DNA from: Candidatus Pelagibacter sp.
GTDB lineage: Bacteria; Pseudomonadota; Alphaproteobacteria; Pelagibacterales; Pelagibacteraceae
Length of the DNA stretch: 64,000 bases
Reading direction: 5' to 3'
Assembly: GCA_028227525.1 (NCBI GenBank)
Contig: JAOJAE010000002.1
Coordinates: 35,268 to 99,267 of the forward strand
This document shows, piece after piece, positions 7,907-16,911 of this stretch (position 1 is its first letter; each line of letters begins with the position of its first letter). The translations under genes and the position numbers were made by a program. The notes below the pieces were generated by a model. That model had not been told where the DNA came from. It saw only the letters and a program-made list of their open reading frames with translations, and searched no databases.

Positions 7907-9186
7907 TAAACTCCTCTATACATCTTTCCTGGATTTAAAATTCTTTTTGGATCAAAACTTTCTTTAATTTTTTTAGAAATCATTAATCTCACATCATCAA
8001 CAGTAAAAATTGTTTCATCATAATCATAATCGGGTGAGGTTTTAATAATTGTTAAGTATCCTCCAAATTCTATTGCCATCTTTTTAATCTCTTTTACTTT
8101 CATATTTTTTTTTGCTGGGACCTCAATCCAAAACAACAAGCCACACCAATCAATATAATACTTAAATTTGTTATTAATATATTTCATCATTTTTGATCCA
8201 TTAGAAGGCTCGATAACTATTCTTAACAAATTGTTTTTTGTCTTCTCAAATAGCTCCAGATTATTTATTTTTTTCCAAAATGGATCTGATTGATAGCTAT
8301 CTAGCAAGAAAGTCCTAAAAGTGTTTAATTTCAATTCTTCTGTAAGTGATTTTATTTTTTCGTTAATAGAAATTTTATCTCCCTCAATTCTAAATGCTAA
8401 AAATGGACCTTTAAAATCTAAATCATTAAATTTAAATATCTGATCTCTATTTTTTTTATAATTCTTATCTTCTGGCTCGTTAGGAATAAACACAGCTCCC
8501 GAAACTTCACTACTTGAGCCTGATATTTGATTAAATAAATCATAAATTTTTTTATCATCCTCAACATCAATTACAATTGTATTAGAAAATTTTTTCTTTG
8601 GTAAGACTTTAAGCGTAATTTCAGTTAAAATACTTAATGTTCCAAAAGAACCTGTAATTAATTTTGAAAGATCATAACCGGTCACATTTTTTACAACTGT
8701 TCCCCCAGATTTAATAATTTCTCCTTTACCATTAATTCCTTGAAATCCTAAAACATGATCTCTAACACTTCCAACTTTAAATCTTCTTGATCCAGCATAG
8801 TTACATGACAAACAACCTGCTACAGTGCCTTTATTGGTTTTTCCATTTTCAATAAAACCTAAATCAATAGGTTCAAAAGCTAATTCTTGATTGTTTTTTT
8901 CTAAAGCTTTTTCAACATCTTCTAATGGCGTACCAGCTTTTACTTTTATATACAATTCCTCAGGGAAATAATCAATGATACCAGATAATTTTGAGAGTGA
9001 AATTTTATTCGATGCTTGGGTTTTGTTTCCAATAAAACTTTTAGTATTAGTTCCAACAATTTCAGTGGGAAGATTTTTTTTATAAAATTCTTTAATTAAA
9101 ATAGATACTTCTTCTTCTGTTTTTGGAAAATAAGTATTGTTAGAATCTTGGAAGATCTGGGAATTTATTTTCATTTTTGTGGACAT
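7906..9186 (-). CDS. glcE: glycolate oxidase FAD-binding subunit GlcE
   Basis: This 426-residue FAD-linked oxidase subunit has the PCMH-type FAD-binding region (GTVAGCLSCNYAGSRRFKVGSVRDHVLGFQ, GGTVVKNVTGYDLSKLITGSFGTL) and ends with KRILNPGKMYRGV, as in GlcE. It forms the glycolate dehydrogenase complex with GlcD and GlcF. I keep the ATG at 9186 because GGAAGGA lies 7 nt upstream; the ATG at 9174 is the alternative. With this start the gene overlaps glcD by 47 bp, unusually long, which ties the two translations together. Confidence 0.93.
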   Translation of the reverse strand: MSTKMKINSQIFQDSNNTYFPKTEEEVSILIKEFYKKNLPTEIVGTNTKSFIGNKTQASNKISLSKLSGIIDYFPEELYIKVKAGTPLEDVEKALEKNNQELAFEPIDLGFIENGKTNKGTVAGCLSCNYAGSRRFKVGSVRDHVLGFQGINGKGEIIKSGGTVVKNVTGYDLSKLITGSFGTLSILTEITLKVLPKKKFSNTIVIDVEDDKKIYDLFNQISGSSSEVSGAVFIPNEPEDKNYKKNRDQIFKFNDLDFKGPFLAFRIEGDKISINEKIKSLTEELKLNTFRTFLLDSYQSDPFWKKINNLELFEKTKNNLLRIVIEPSNGSKMMKYINNKFKYYIDWCGLLFWIEVPAKKNMKVKEIKKMAIEFGGYLTIIKTSPDYDYDETIFTVDDVRLMISKKIKESFDPKRILNPGKMYRGV

Positions 9187-10636
9187 GTTGGGTTCCTTCC
9201 TCTGCGCATTTTCTTAAAATAGGATAAACTTTTCCTGGATTTAATAAATTTTTTTCATCTAGTGATTTTTTAATATCTAATTGTTGTTGAATATCTCTAT
9301 CATTAAACATTTCACACATTAGTTCTCTTTTTTCTATTCCCACTCCATGTTCTCCGGTTATAACTCCACCTAATTTTACACAAAGTTTAAGAATTTCTGC
9401 TCCAAACTCTTCTGTTTTTCTTAGTTGTTCTTTATCACTTCCATCAAACATTATTAATGGATGCAAGTTTCCATCTCCTGCATGAAAACAGTTAGCTACT
9501 AATAATTCATATTTTTTAGATAATTTTTTAATTTCTAGTAAAGCCTCCGCAAGTTTTCCTCTTGGAATAACACCATCCATACAATAATAATCAGGTGCCA
9601 TTGCTCCACAAGCTGGAAAAGCTGCTTTTCTGCCGGCCCAAAATTTTAATCTCTCCTCCTCATTTTTACTTAATTTCAGACTAGAGCAGTTATTTTTTTT
9701 TGAAATTTCACTAACTTTTTTTAACAGTTCATTAACTTCTGACTCTGTTCCATCAAGCTCAACTATTAACAACAACTCAGCATCACGCGGATACCCTGCT
9801 TTACTAAAATTATCTGTTGCTTCAATTAAAGCTTTATCCATAATTTCCATACCTGCTGGAACAATCCCATTAGATATAATATCTGATGCTGCATTCCCTC
9901 CTTCTTCAATTGTTGGAAATCCAATCAATGCTGCTTTTACTACTTGTGGCTTTTTTAAAATTTTAACTGTTACTTCTGTCACAACTCCAAGCAATCCTTC
10001 AGATCCACAGATTAAGCCCATTAAATCATAGCCTTCTTGATCCAATGTCTTTCCACCAAATCTACATATAGTTCCGTCCATTAAAACCATCTCAACGCCT
10101 AAAATATTATTAGTAGTCGTTCCATATTTAAGTGAATGAACTCCACCAGAGTTCTCAGCAACATTACCACCTATAGAACAAGCTAATTGACTTGATGGAT
10201 CGGGAGCATAGTAAAATCCTTTATGCTGTACTGCATGAGTTATTCCTAAATTAGTTACACCTGGTTGGGTTACAACACATTTATTTTCGTAATCAATATT
10301 TAAAATTTTATTAAATTTGCCTAAGCCCAATATGACGGCATCTTGTAATGGTAATGCACCACCTGATAAACCTGTACCAGCGCCTCTAGGTATCACTTTA
10401 ACATTTTCTTTATGACAATACTTTAATATCTCACTAACTTCATTTGTATCTTTTGGTAAAATTACTGATAATGGAGTTTGTGTATAAGCTGCAAGTGCAT
10501 CCGTTTCATAAGGTTTTACTTCATCAGGATGACTTAACACATTATCTGATCCTGAAATTTTTGATAAATTTTTTACAATCTCATCTTTACGATCAATTAT
10601 TTTTTTATCAATTTTAGGTAGCGCTAGCTCTGTCAT
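9140..10636 (-). CDS. glcD: glycolate oxidase subunit GlcD (FAD-linked)
   Basis: The 498-residue flavoprotein has the FAD-binding PCMH domain (IPRGAGTGLSGGALP, DPSSQLACSIGGNVAENSGGVHSLKYG, GSEGLLGVVTEVTVKI) and the C-terminal oxidase domain with NCFHAGDGNLHPLI and GEHGVGIEKR. These are diagnostic for GlcD/D-lactate dehydrogenase-like enzymes. With adjacent glcE and glcF the assignment to glycolate dehydrogenase is firm. It starts 4 bp after the aminotransferase stop. The product glyoxylate can be aminated to glycine or reduced by neighbours in the same run. Confidence 0.95.
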   Translation of the reverse strand: MTELALPKIDKKIIDRKDEIVKNLSKISGSDNVLSHPDEVKPYETDALAAYTQTPLSVILPKDTNEVSEILKYCHKENVKVIPRGAGTGLSGGALPLQDAVILGLGKFNKILNIDYENKCVVTQPGVTNLGITHAVQHKGFYYAPDPSSQLACSIGGNVAENSGGVHSLKYGTTTNNILGVEMVLMDGTICRFGGKTLDQEGYDLMGLICGSEGLLGVVTEVTVKILKKPQVVKAALIGFPTIEEGGNAASDIISNGIVPAGMEIMDKALIEATDNFSKAGYPRDAELLLIVELDGTESEVNELLKKVSEISKKNNCSSLKLSKNEEERLKFWAGRKAAFPACGAMAPDYYCMDGVIPRGKLAEALLEIKKLSKKYELLVANCFHAGDGNLHPLIMFDGSDKEQLRKTEEFGAEILKLCVKLGGVITGEHGVGIEKRELMCEMFNDRDIQQQLDIKKSLDEKNLLNPGKVYPILRKCAEEGTQHVHKNENKFPDLPRF

Positions 10637-10640
10637 AATC

Positions 10641-11804
10641 CTAGCCTAGCATTTTTTTGATATTTTCCAATGCATTAGAAATATTATCTTGAGAAGCTGC
10701 AAAACTAAATCTTACATAATCTTTAGAAGTTTTACCAAAAGCAGTTCCTGGCACTATCGCAACTCCTGCTTCATGCATTGCTCTTTTACAAAATTCTGAG
10801 CCATCCATTCCAGTGCCTATAACTTTAGGAAAAGCATAGAATGCTCCACCGGGTAAACTACATTCAATACCTGGCAAGCTATTTAGTCCTTCATGAATTA
10901 ATTTTCTTCTTTGAGTAAATTTTTCCATCATTAGATGAATAGAGTCATCTGAGCCATCTAGAGCAGCTATTCCTGCAAATTGGGCAGCTGCATTAACACA
11001 CGAGACACTATTAATTAATAATTTGTTCACATGTTCAATTAAATTTTCTGGCCAAAAACTCCAGCCTAATCTCCAGCCAGTCATGGAATAAGCTTTACTC
11101 CAACCCTCAAGAACAATTAATCTATCTCTAAGTTCTGGATAGTTGAAGAAAGTTGGCATTTCTTTACCATCAAAAATTTGTCTACTATAAATTTCATCAC
11201 TTAAAATAGTAACATGAGGATGTTTTTTTAATCCCTCAGCCAATTTATCTATTTCTGATTTTTCAACAAAACTTCCTGTTGGATTATTTGGATTAATCAA
11301 AATTAACAATCTAGTTTTGTCAGTTATCAAAGATAAAATTTTATCCGCACTAAATTTTAAATCTTTGTCTTCTGTCAAATCATAAGGAACTGCTGTAGAT
11401 CCAGTATAATTAATCATAGACTCGTAAATTGGAAATGCTGGTGTTGGATGAATGATTTCTGCTCCTGGCTCTCCAAAGCATTGTATAGCGTAGTGCATGG
11501 TAGGCTTACCCCCTGGCATAATTGTAATTCTTTCAGGGTCTACTTCTGCGTTGTAACGTTTTTTTATCCATCTTGTTACAGCTTGTCTGCACTCTAGAAT
11601 CCCATTAGATAAAACGTATCCATGGTGACCATCGTCTAAAGCTTTTTTAGCAGCCTCAACTACATGTTTTGGAGTTTTGAAATCAGGTTGACCAAGTCCT
11701 AAGTGTATCATTGGATTTCCTGCAGCTTCTAATTTTTTTGCTTCTGCTAAAACACTAAATGCTGACTCGGTTCCTAGACGATTTAAGCTTGCAGCTAATT
11801 TCAT
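10641..11804 (-). CDS. PLP-dependent class I/II aminotransferase (possible glyoxylate-to-glycine role)
   Basis: The 387-residue protein is an AspC-family fold type I aminotransferase. Visible motifs are NPNNPTG at 171-177, D203 in LSDEIY, the PLP lysine K237 in GWSKAYS, and TGWRLGW with R245. Such enzymes act on aspartate, alanine or aromatic amino acids and their oxoacids. Lying between an FMN 2-hydroxyacid enzyme and glcDEF, it could transaminate glyoxylate to glycine, which would suit a glycine-dependent SAR11-type cell. That substrate is inferred from context; the family is certain. Confidence 0.9.
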   Translation of the reverse strand: MKLAASLNRLGTESAFSVLAEAKKLEAAGNPMIHLGLGQPDFKTPKHVVEAAKKALDDGHHGYVLSNGILECRQAVTRWIKKRYNAEVDPERITIMPGGKPTMHYAIQCFGEPGAEIIHPTPAFPIYESMINYTGSTAVPYDLTEDKDLKFSADKILSLITDKTRLLILINPNNPTGSFVEKSEIDKLAEGLKKHPHVTILSDEIYSRQIFDGKEMPTFFNYPELRDRLIVLEGWSKAYSMTGWRLGWSFWPENLIEHVNKLLINSVSCVNAAAQFAGIAALDGSDDSIHLMMEKFTQRRKLIHEGLNSLPGIECSLPGGAFYAFPKVIGTGMDGSEFCKRAMHEAGVAIVPGTAFGKTSKDYVRFSFAASQDNISNALENIKKMLG

Positions 11805-11824
11805 ATTTTATTTCTCCTTATTAT

Positions 11825-12976
11825 TTATTTTCTGTAAATTAATTTTGATCTATTTAATTCTTTAATATTTTTACAACCCATTAATACCATATTTCGGTTT
11901 ATTTCATCATGCATATTCTGCAACAGACGTTCAACACCTGGTTGGCCTCCTGCGCCTAATGAAAATAAGAACATTTTTCCAAAGCTACATGCCGTCGCAC
12001 CAGCAGCTAATGCTTTTAAAACATGGGTTCCTCTTCTAATTCCACCATCTAAAATAATTTCAAGTTTATCACCTACCGCGTCTGATAGTTCTTTAATTTG
12101 ATCAAACGGTGACCTTGAGCCATCTAACTGCCTACCTCCATGATTTGAAACCATTATGGCAGTGCAACCAATATCAATTGCTCTTTTTGCGTCCTCAACT
12201 GACATCACACCTTTTAATGCAAATGGTTTATTCCATTTTTTTACACAATACTCTGCATCCTTCCAGTTCATAGCTGGATCATATTGTTCATTGATATATT
12301 CAATTACCGACTTTGCAATATTGGTTCCTTTATCTGTTTTCTTTGCAACATTCGACAGTTCAAATTTTTTATGAGTAAAGTAATTAAAAACCCACTCAGG
12401 CCTCATTGCAAAACTCATTAAGCTTTGTAGAGTAAGTTTTGGAGGAGTTGTAAAACCTGTTCTGTGATCTCTCTCTCTGTTTCCAGCAACTAAAGTATCA
12501 ACTGTTAAGCACATCCCATCATAACCAGATATTCTACATCTCTCAATCAAGTCATCTGTGATTGATTGATCTTTGTGAACATAAAGTTGAAATAATTTTG
12601 GACCCTTAGAAATTTCTGCAATTTCTTCAATTGTGTTATTAGCCATTGTAGACATGCTATAAAAAGTTCCAAACTTTTCAGCTGCTCTAGCTGAAGCTTT
12701 ATCACCGTCATGATGATAAAGTCTTTGCATGGCTGTTGGAGATAAAAATAATGGCATATCAATTTTTTTACCAAAAACAGTTGTTGATAAATCTGGTTTA
12801 CCTACACTTGCTAAAACATTAGGAATTAAATCACAGTCATTAAATGCATCTGTATTTCTTTTAAGAGTAGCTTCGTCATCAGCACCACCATCTATGTAAT
12901 GAAAGATAGGTGAAGGTAATCTTTTTTTTGCTAATTTCCTAAAGTCACTAAAATTATAACAATCTTTTAAGTTCAT
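11825..12976 (-). CDS. FMN-dependent alpha-hydroxy acid dehydrogenase/oxidase (LldD/glycolate oxidase family)
   Basis: The 383-residue protein has the FMN alpha-hydroxyacid family set: FHYIDGGADDE with Y27, Y132 in LFQLYVHKD, D160 in LTVD, K255 in ALKG, and the active-site H279 and R282 in SNHGGRQLDG. It ends with DGGIRRGTHVLKALAAGA for phosphate binding. The likely reaction is oxidation of L-lactate to pyruvate or of another 2-hydroxyacid. Co-location with glcDEF makes glycolate or lactate plausible. It lies 8 bp after the PagL-like gene and 20 bp before the aminotransferase. Confidence 0.9.
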   Translation of the reverse strand: MNLKDCYNFSDFRKLAKKRLPSPIFHYIDGGADDEATLKRNTDAFNDCDLIPNVLASVGKPDLSTTVFGKKIDMPLFLSPTAMQRLYHHDGDKASARAAEKFGTFYSMSTMANNTIEEIAEISKGPKLFQLYVHKDQSITDDLIERCRISGYDGMCLTVDTLVAGNRERDHRTGFTTPPKLTLQSLMSFAMRPEWVFNYFTHKKFELSNVAKKTDKGTNIAKSVIEYINEQYDPAMNWKDAEYCVKKWNKPFALKGVMSVEDAKRAIDIGCTAIMVSNHGGRQLDGSRSPFDQIKELSDAVGDKLEIILDGGIRRGTHVLKALAAGATACSFGKMFLFSLGAGGQPGVERLLQNMHDEINRNMVLMGCKNIKELNRSKLIYRK

Positions 12977-12984
12977 GATTGTTA

Positions 12985-13485
12985 TTAAAAGTTTTTAATA
13001 TAATTAAACATATAACTATTTGCCCCAGGATTTTTGTCTCCTATGCTTGCATTAGATACATGATTATAAGATATGCCAATTCTAGAGTTTTCAGAAGAAT
13101 TATATGAAAACTGTATTTCAGATTTAAATTCAAGAGCATGGCCTAAATCTTTTCCATCTCCTTTGTGATACAAGCCAGGAGCAAAACTAGGTGTAAATGT
13201 TAAAGCACCCATATCAATATTCCACTCAAACCCTGTATAAACATAAACAGCAGAATTTTCAGTTATAAAACCACCAGTGATTGGTGAGATATTTCCTAAA
13301 AAAGTTTCTCTTTGTAAATTTTCATTCTGGTGTTGAAAACCCACCAACATTGCTGCTTGTTTGTCATCACTAAAATCAAAATTACCAGTAAAAAAATTAT
13401 ACTGATGGTTGCTAATTTCTGCTGCAAATAATTTTGTTGCAGTAAAAAATATAGCTAAAAATATAATTAATTTTTTAAAAATCAT
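12985..13485 (-). CDS. lipid A 3-O-deacylase (PagL-like) outer-membrane protein
   Basis: This small 166-residue exported protein has a signal peptide ending near KLFAAE. Alternating beta-strand sequence follows, finishing with an aromatic terminal residue (YIKNF), as in small outer-membrane barrels. The C-terminal motif NHVSNASIGDKNPGANSY carries H142 and S144, matching the H-x-S catalytic pair of PagL/acyloxyacyl hydrolase. It would remove the 3-O acyl chain of lipid A. It lies in the gap between ccmH and the FMN dehydrogenase gene. The assignment rests on motif and size. Confidence 0.75.
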   Translation of the reverse strand: MIFKKLIIFLAIFFTATKLFAAEISNHQYNFFTGNFDFSDDKQAAMLVGFQHQNENLQRETFLGNISPITGGFITENSAVYVYTGFEWNIDMGALTFTPSFAPGLYHKGDGKDLGHALEFKSEIQFSYNSSENSRIGISYNHVSNASIGDKNPGANSYMFNYIKNF

Positions 13486-13507
13486 TATTGTTAGTATCAG
13501 ATTATTT

Positions 13508-13867
13508 TTATTTTTTTATAAATTTTTTAAAGATTATTGCACCACCTACAAAGAATATCAATAGAGGTAATAGCCAAAGAAAATAAGTATTTCTATTAAA
13601 TAAAGGGTCATATAAAATCCAATCACCGTATTTACTTTGAAAATAAGAATAAATTTGTTTTTCAGACAATCCTTCATTAATTTTATTATCAACAACTAGT
13701 TTCAAACTATTTGCAAATTCAGAGTCTGAGTCATAAACAGACTGTCCTTGACATATTAAGCAACGTAATTTTTTTGTAATTTTATTTTTGAGAATTTCAT
13801 TATCAGCTTTCAAGCTATTAATAGGAAAAATAAATATAATAATTAAGAATAATTTTAATATCTTCAT
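13508..13867 (-). CDS. ccmH: cytochrome c maturation protein CcmH
   Basis: The 119-residue protein has a signal peptide, then the LRCLICQGQ motif with C36 and C39, and a single C-terminal membrane anchor (FLWLLPLLIFFVGGAIIF). This is the short CcmH/CycL form without a CcmI-like TPR part. It reduces apocytochrome c haem-binding cysteines, or acts with CcmG and CcmF at haem ligation, on the periplasmic face. It overlaps ccmG by 4 bp (ATGA). Confidence 0.92.
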   Translation of the reverse strand: MKILKLFLIIIFIFPINSLKADNEILKNKITKKLRCLICQGQSVYDSDSEFANSLKLVVDNKINEGLSEKQIYSYFQSKYGDWILYDPLFNRNTYFLWLLPLLIFFVGGAIIFKKFIKK

Positions 13868-14382
13868 TTTATAAATAATTTTATTTCTTCTGTGGAACTT
13901 TTGGTAAGTGGTCCAATATATTTTTTGATAACTTTATTTTTATTGATTAGAAAAGATTCTGGAACACCGTAAGCACCCCATTCAATAGAGACAGTGCCTT
14001 TATTGTCAAAAATTATCTTGTTATAAGGATTTCCAAGTTCTTCTAAAAAACTTTTAGCATTTTTTTTTGTATCTTTATAATTAATACCAATAACATTTAT
14101 ATTGTTATTTTTTGCCAACTCCATCAAAATTGGATGTTCCTGTCTGCAAGGAACACACCAAGAAGACCAAATATTTAATAAATAAAATTTATCTGGATTA
14201 AAAATTTCAAGTGTATTTACTATTTCATTTGAATTGAATAGTTTTACTGAAACTGAAGGTACTTCATAAATTTTTTTTGTTTCTGGGGTATAAATATTTG
14301 TATTCTGCAAACCTTTAAAAAAAATAATAAAGATAATTATAAAAACAAAAGTAATTGAAAGCGGTAATAATTTATTTTTCAT
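13864..14382 (-). CDS. ccmG: thiol:disulfide interchange protein CcmG/DsbE
   Basis: The 172-residue thioredoxin-fold protein has an N-terminal membrane anchor and the active site W-C-V-P-C (C76, C79) in NIWSSWCVPCRQEHP. The GAYGVPESFLI segment holds the cis-proline region. It keeps apocytochrome c or CcmH thiols reduced in the periplasm. It overlaps ccmF by 11 bp upstream and ccmH by 4 bp downstream, fixing it in the ccm operon. Confidence 0.92.
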   Translation of the reverse strand: MKNKLLPLSITFVFIIIFIIFFKGLQNTNIYTPETKKIYEVPSVSVKLFNSNEIVNTLEIFNPDKFYLLNIWSSWCVPCRQEHPILMELAKNNNINVIGINYKDTKKNAKSFLEELGNPYNKIIFDNKGTVSIEWGAYGVPESFLINKNKVIKKYIGPLTKSSTEEIKLFIK

Positions 14383-16252
14383 ATCCTTTTTTTAAAAAAC
14401 TAATTAACCCGCCAAAGCTGATCAAAATTACTGAAATCCAAATCCACAACATAAACGGTTTAACCTGATACCTTACATTAAAAAATTCTTGATTTTGCAC
14501 AATATTAATAACTATAAACTTATCTGATAATAATGTTGTCTTAATATCAGCTTCACTAGTAGTAATGTTTGGTTGATTATATATCCTTAGCTCTGGTGAT
14601 AAATTTTCTATTTTACCTTTTGAATCTTGAACAGTAAAATTACCTATTATCGATCTATAATTTTTTGCTTCTTTTTGACTAATACTTTCAAAAACAATTT
14701 TTACTTTTGTGTTCTCAAAAGTTTGGCCCACTTTTAAATTTGTTATAATCTCGCTTGAAAATAAACTGTTAAATAGAATACTCAAAATTAATAAACTGAA
14801 ACCAAAATGAGCTATATTTTGTGCTAGATTTTTAAAACCCTTAATAAAGAAATCCCTTAAAGTAATAAAAAATAGACAAAAGGCACTCGAAATTAAAATT
14901 GTATTTATCAAAAAATTAGAGCTAAAATTTTTAACAATTAAGAAAGATATTAAAATTGAAACTGTTAACAATGTAATTAAGTAAATTTTATCCTCTAAAT
15001 TTGATTTAATCCATTTCAGCTTTGGTCCAATCGCCATAATCAACAAAAAAGGGATTAAAAACGGTATAATTAGTTTATGATAAAAAGGTGGCCCTACAGA
15101 TATTTTTTGGGACGACAAAACATCAAGAAAAATTGGGTAAATAGTACCAATTAAAACAACTGATAAAAAATACATCATAAACCAATTATTAATTATTATA
15201 GCCGTTTCTTTACTTAACCAAAAAAAACTACTTGGGTTGTCTGTGCTAGTTTTATGAAAAAAGAAAAAAATAAATAACGAAAGAAAAATTAAAGAAAATA
15301 AAAAAATTAAAATAAACAAACCTCTTTCAGGATCATTAGCAAAAGTGTGCACAGAATTAAGAATTCCTGATCTAACCAAAAATGTACCACTCATGCTAAG
15401 AGCAAATGTTGAGATTGATAAAATTATTACCCAGGAGGTTAAAATTAATTTTTTTTCTAAAACTAATATACAATGTAAAAGTGTTGTTAATGCTAACCAT
15501 GGCATTAGGGAGACATTTTCAACTGGATCCCAAAACCAAAATCCACCCCAACCTAATTCATAATATGCCCAAATAGATCCTAATAAAATTCCTAGAGTTA
15601 AAAAAATCCATGAAATTAGTACCCATTTTTTTATGTGGGATGCCCATTTTTTTGAAACTATATTCAAGGTTGTTGCGGCCAAAACGGATGAAAAAATAAT
15701 TGATGAACCTACATACCCTAAATATAAAATAGGTGGATGAATTGCTAATGCTGGATCTTGTAATATTGGGTTAAGCCCCAACCCTTCTGATGGTACAGGA
15801 TAAATATGATTAAATGGATTTGATGTTTTTATCAAAAAAATAAAAAAACCAATAATAATGATCTGCTGAAATACTAAGGTTAGTACCCTATACTTTACAG
15901 GTTGATTTTTAGTTCTTATTAAAAAAATAAGAATAAAGAGTGTTAAAACAAGCAACCATAATAATAAGCTTCCTTCGTGATTGCCCCAAGTTCCAGCAAT
16001 TTTATAAAAAAAAGGTTTTGTTGTGTGCGAATGATTAAAAACAGTCTCATTACTAAAATCAGAAACAACAAATGAAGAAATTAAACATAAAAAGCTAATT
16101 ACAACTAAAAAAAATTGTAAAAATGTAAATGATAAAATTTTAGTATCTAGTAGTTTAGAATTTCTAAAATTTTTTGTAGAAAAATATAAAAGAACTAATC
16201 CAAAAAAAAGTCCAAGAAGTAATGAGTAATTTCCAATAACGCTAAATAGCAT
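14372..16252 (-). CDS. ccmF: haem lyase CcmF
   Basis: The protein has 626 residues from the ATG at 16252. A longer reading starts with TTG at 16267, but GGAG lies 9 nt before the ATG and the shorter form begins 1 bp after the ccmE stop. It is highly hydrophobic, with more than ten membrane segments and the tryptophan-rich haem-handling motif GWGGFWFWDPVENVSLMPW, followed by the LVRSGILNSVHTF segment. It transfers haem from holo-CcmE to apocytochrome c together with CcmH. The length is normal for the family. Confidence 0.93.
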   Translation of the reverse strand: MLFSVIGNYSLLLGLFFGLVLLYFSTKNFRNSKLLDTKILSFTFLQFFLVVISFLCLISSFVVSDFSNETVFNHSHTTKPFFYKIAGTWGNHEGSLLLWLLVLTLFILIFLIRTKNQPVKYRVLTLVFQQIIIIGFFIFLIKTSNPFNHIYPVPSEGLGLNPILQDPALAIHPPILYLGYVGSSIIFSSVLAATTLNIVSKKWASHIKKWVLISWIFLTLGILLGSIWAYYELGWGGFWFWDPVENVSLMPWLALTTLLHCILVLEKKLILTSWVIILSISTFALSMSGTFLVRSGILNSVHTFANDPERGLFILIFLFSLIFLSLFIFFFFHKTSTDNPSSFFWLSKETAIIINNWFMMYFLSVVLIGTIYPIFLDVLSSQKISVGPPFYHKLIIPFLIPFLLIMAIGPKLKWIKSNLEDKIYLITLLTVSILISFLIVKNFSSNFLINTILISSAFCLFFITLRDFFIKGFKNLAQNIAHFGFSLLILSILFNSLFSSEIITNLKVGQTFENTKVKIVFESISQKEAKNYRSIIGNFTVQDSKGKIENLSPELRIYNQPNITTSEADIKTTLLSDKFIVINIVQNQEFFNVRYQVKPFMLWIWISVILISFGGLISFLKKGYEK

Positions 16253-16253
16253 T

Positions 16254-16673
16254 TTACTTTTCTCCAAGTGCCTCTTTTACTTCTGGAGGCATATAGTTTT
16301 CATCATGCTTTGCTAAAATTTTAGTAGCAGAAAAGAAATTTCTATCTTTTAAAAAACCTTCTGCAACCACACCTTTTTCTTCCTCAAAAAGATTTGGAAT
16401 TGCTCCTGAATAAGTAACATTTATTTCATTTTTAAAATCTGTAATTATGAATTTGACTTCACTAGATTTTATTGAAATGGAATTTTTTTTTACCATACCA
16501 CCTACTCTAATTTTTTTTTTATCTAATTCAGACAACGCTTTAATCTCCGAAGGAGACTGGAAGTATACGACATTTTCTTCGAGTGATTTTAAAACGAGGA
16601 ATACTGTTAAAATTAAAGTAATTAAAATAAGTGCTACAAACAAAAATCTTAATTTAACTTTACGACCATACAT
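16254..16673 (-). CDS. ccmE: haem chaperone CcmE
   Basis: The 139-residue protein has one N-terminal membrane anchor and a beta-barrel periplasmic domain. It ends with [12 protein letters not shown], in which H123 is the covalent haem ligand and Y127 the axial tyrosine of the conserved HDENY motif. It receives haem through CcmC/CcmD and hands it to CcmF. It lies 10 bp after ccmD and 1 bp before ccmF. Confidence 0.95.
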   Translation of the reverse strand: MYGRKVKLRFLFVALILITLILTVFLVLKSLEENVVYFQSPSEIKALSELDKKKIRVGGMVKKNSISIKSSEVKFIITDFKNEINVTYSGAIPNLFEEEKGVVAEGFLKDRNFFSATKILAKHDENYMPPEVKEALGEK

Positions 16674-16683
16674 GGTTTAAAAG

Positions 16684-16911
16684 TTAATTATTTGTGACGT
16701 TAGCTAAAATTTCTTTGTTTATTCTTTGTGATTTCGCAGATTTAGCTTTTTCAGAATTTAGAGATCCAAATTTAGCTACAAATTTATTCTGTTCCTTAAT
16801 AAATTGAACTTTTGTAATCAAGTATAATGCTGAAAAACTAAAAAGTGTAAAACTGAAAGCAGACAATACGTAAACTCCGTATCCGTTCATATAAAGTAAT
16901 TCATTTATCAT
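16684..16911 (-). CDS. ccmD: haem exporter protein CcmD
   Basis: This 75-residue protein has one membrane helix preceded by MNGYGVYVLSAFSF, the typical CcmD entry, and a basic cytoplasmic tail. CcmD helps release holo-CcmE from CcmC. Its start overlaps the ccmC stop by 4 bp. The assignment uses size, topology, motif and position between ccmC and ccmE. Confidence 0.9.
   Translation of the reverse strand: MINELLYMNGYGVYVLSAFSFTLFSFSALYLITKVQFIKEQNKFVAKFGSLNSEKAKSAKSQRINKEILANVTNN

Noticed and set aside
11805..13507. A glycine riboswitch before the glycolate/aminotransferase genes
   Set aside because: SAR11 genomes are known to use such riboswitches, but the gaps here (20, 8 and 22 bp) are far too short.
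16253..16267. TTG start for ccmF at 16267
   Set aside because: The ATG at 16252 has GGAG at the right distance and starts just after ccmE.
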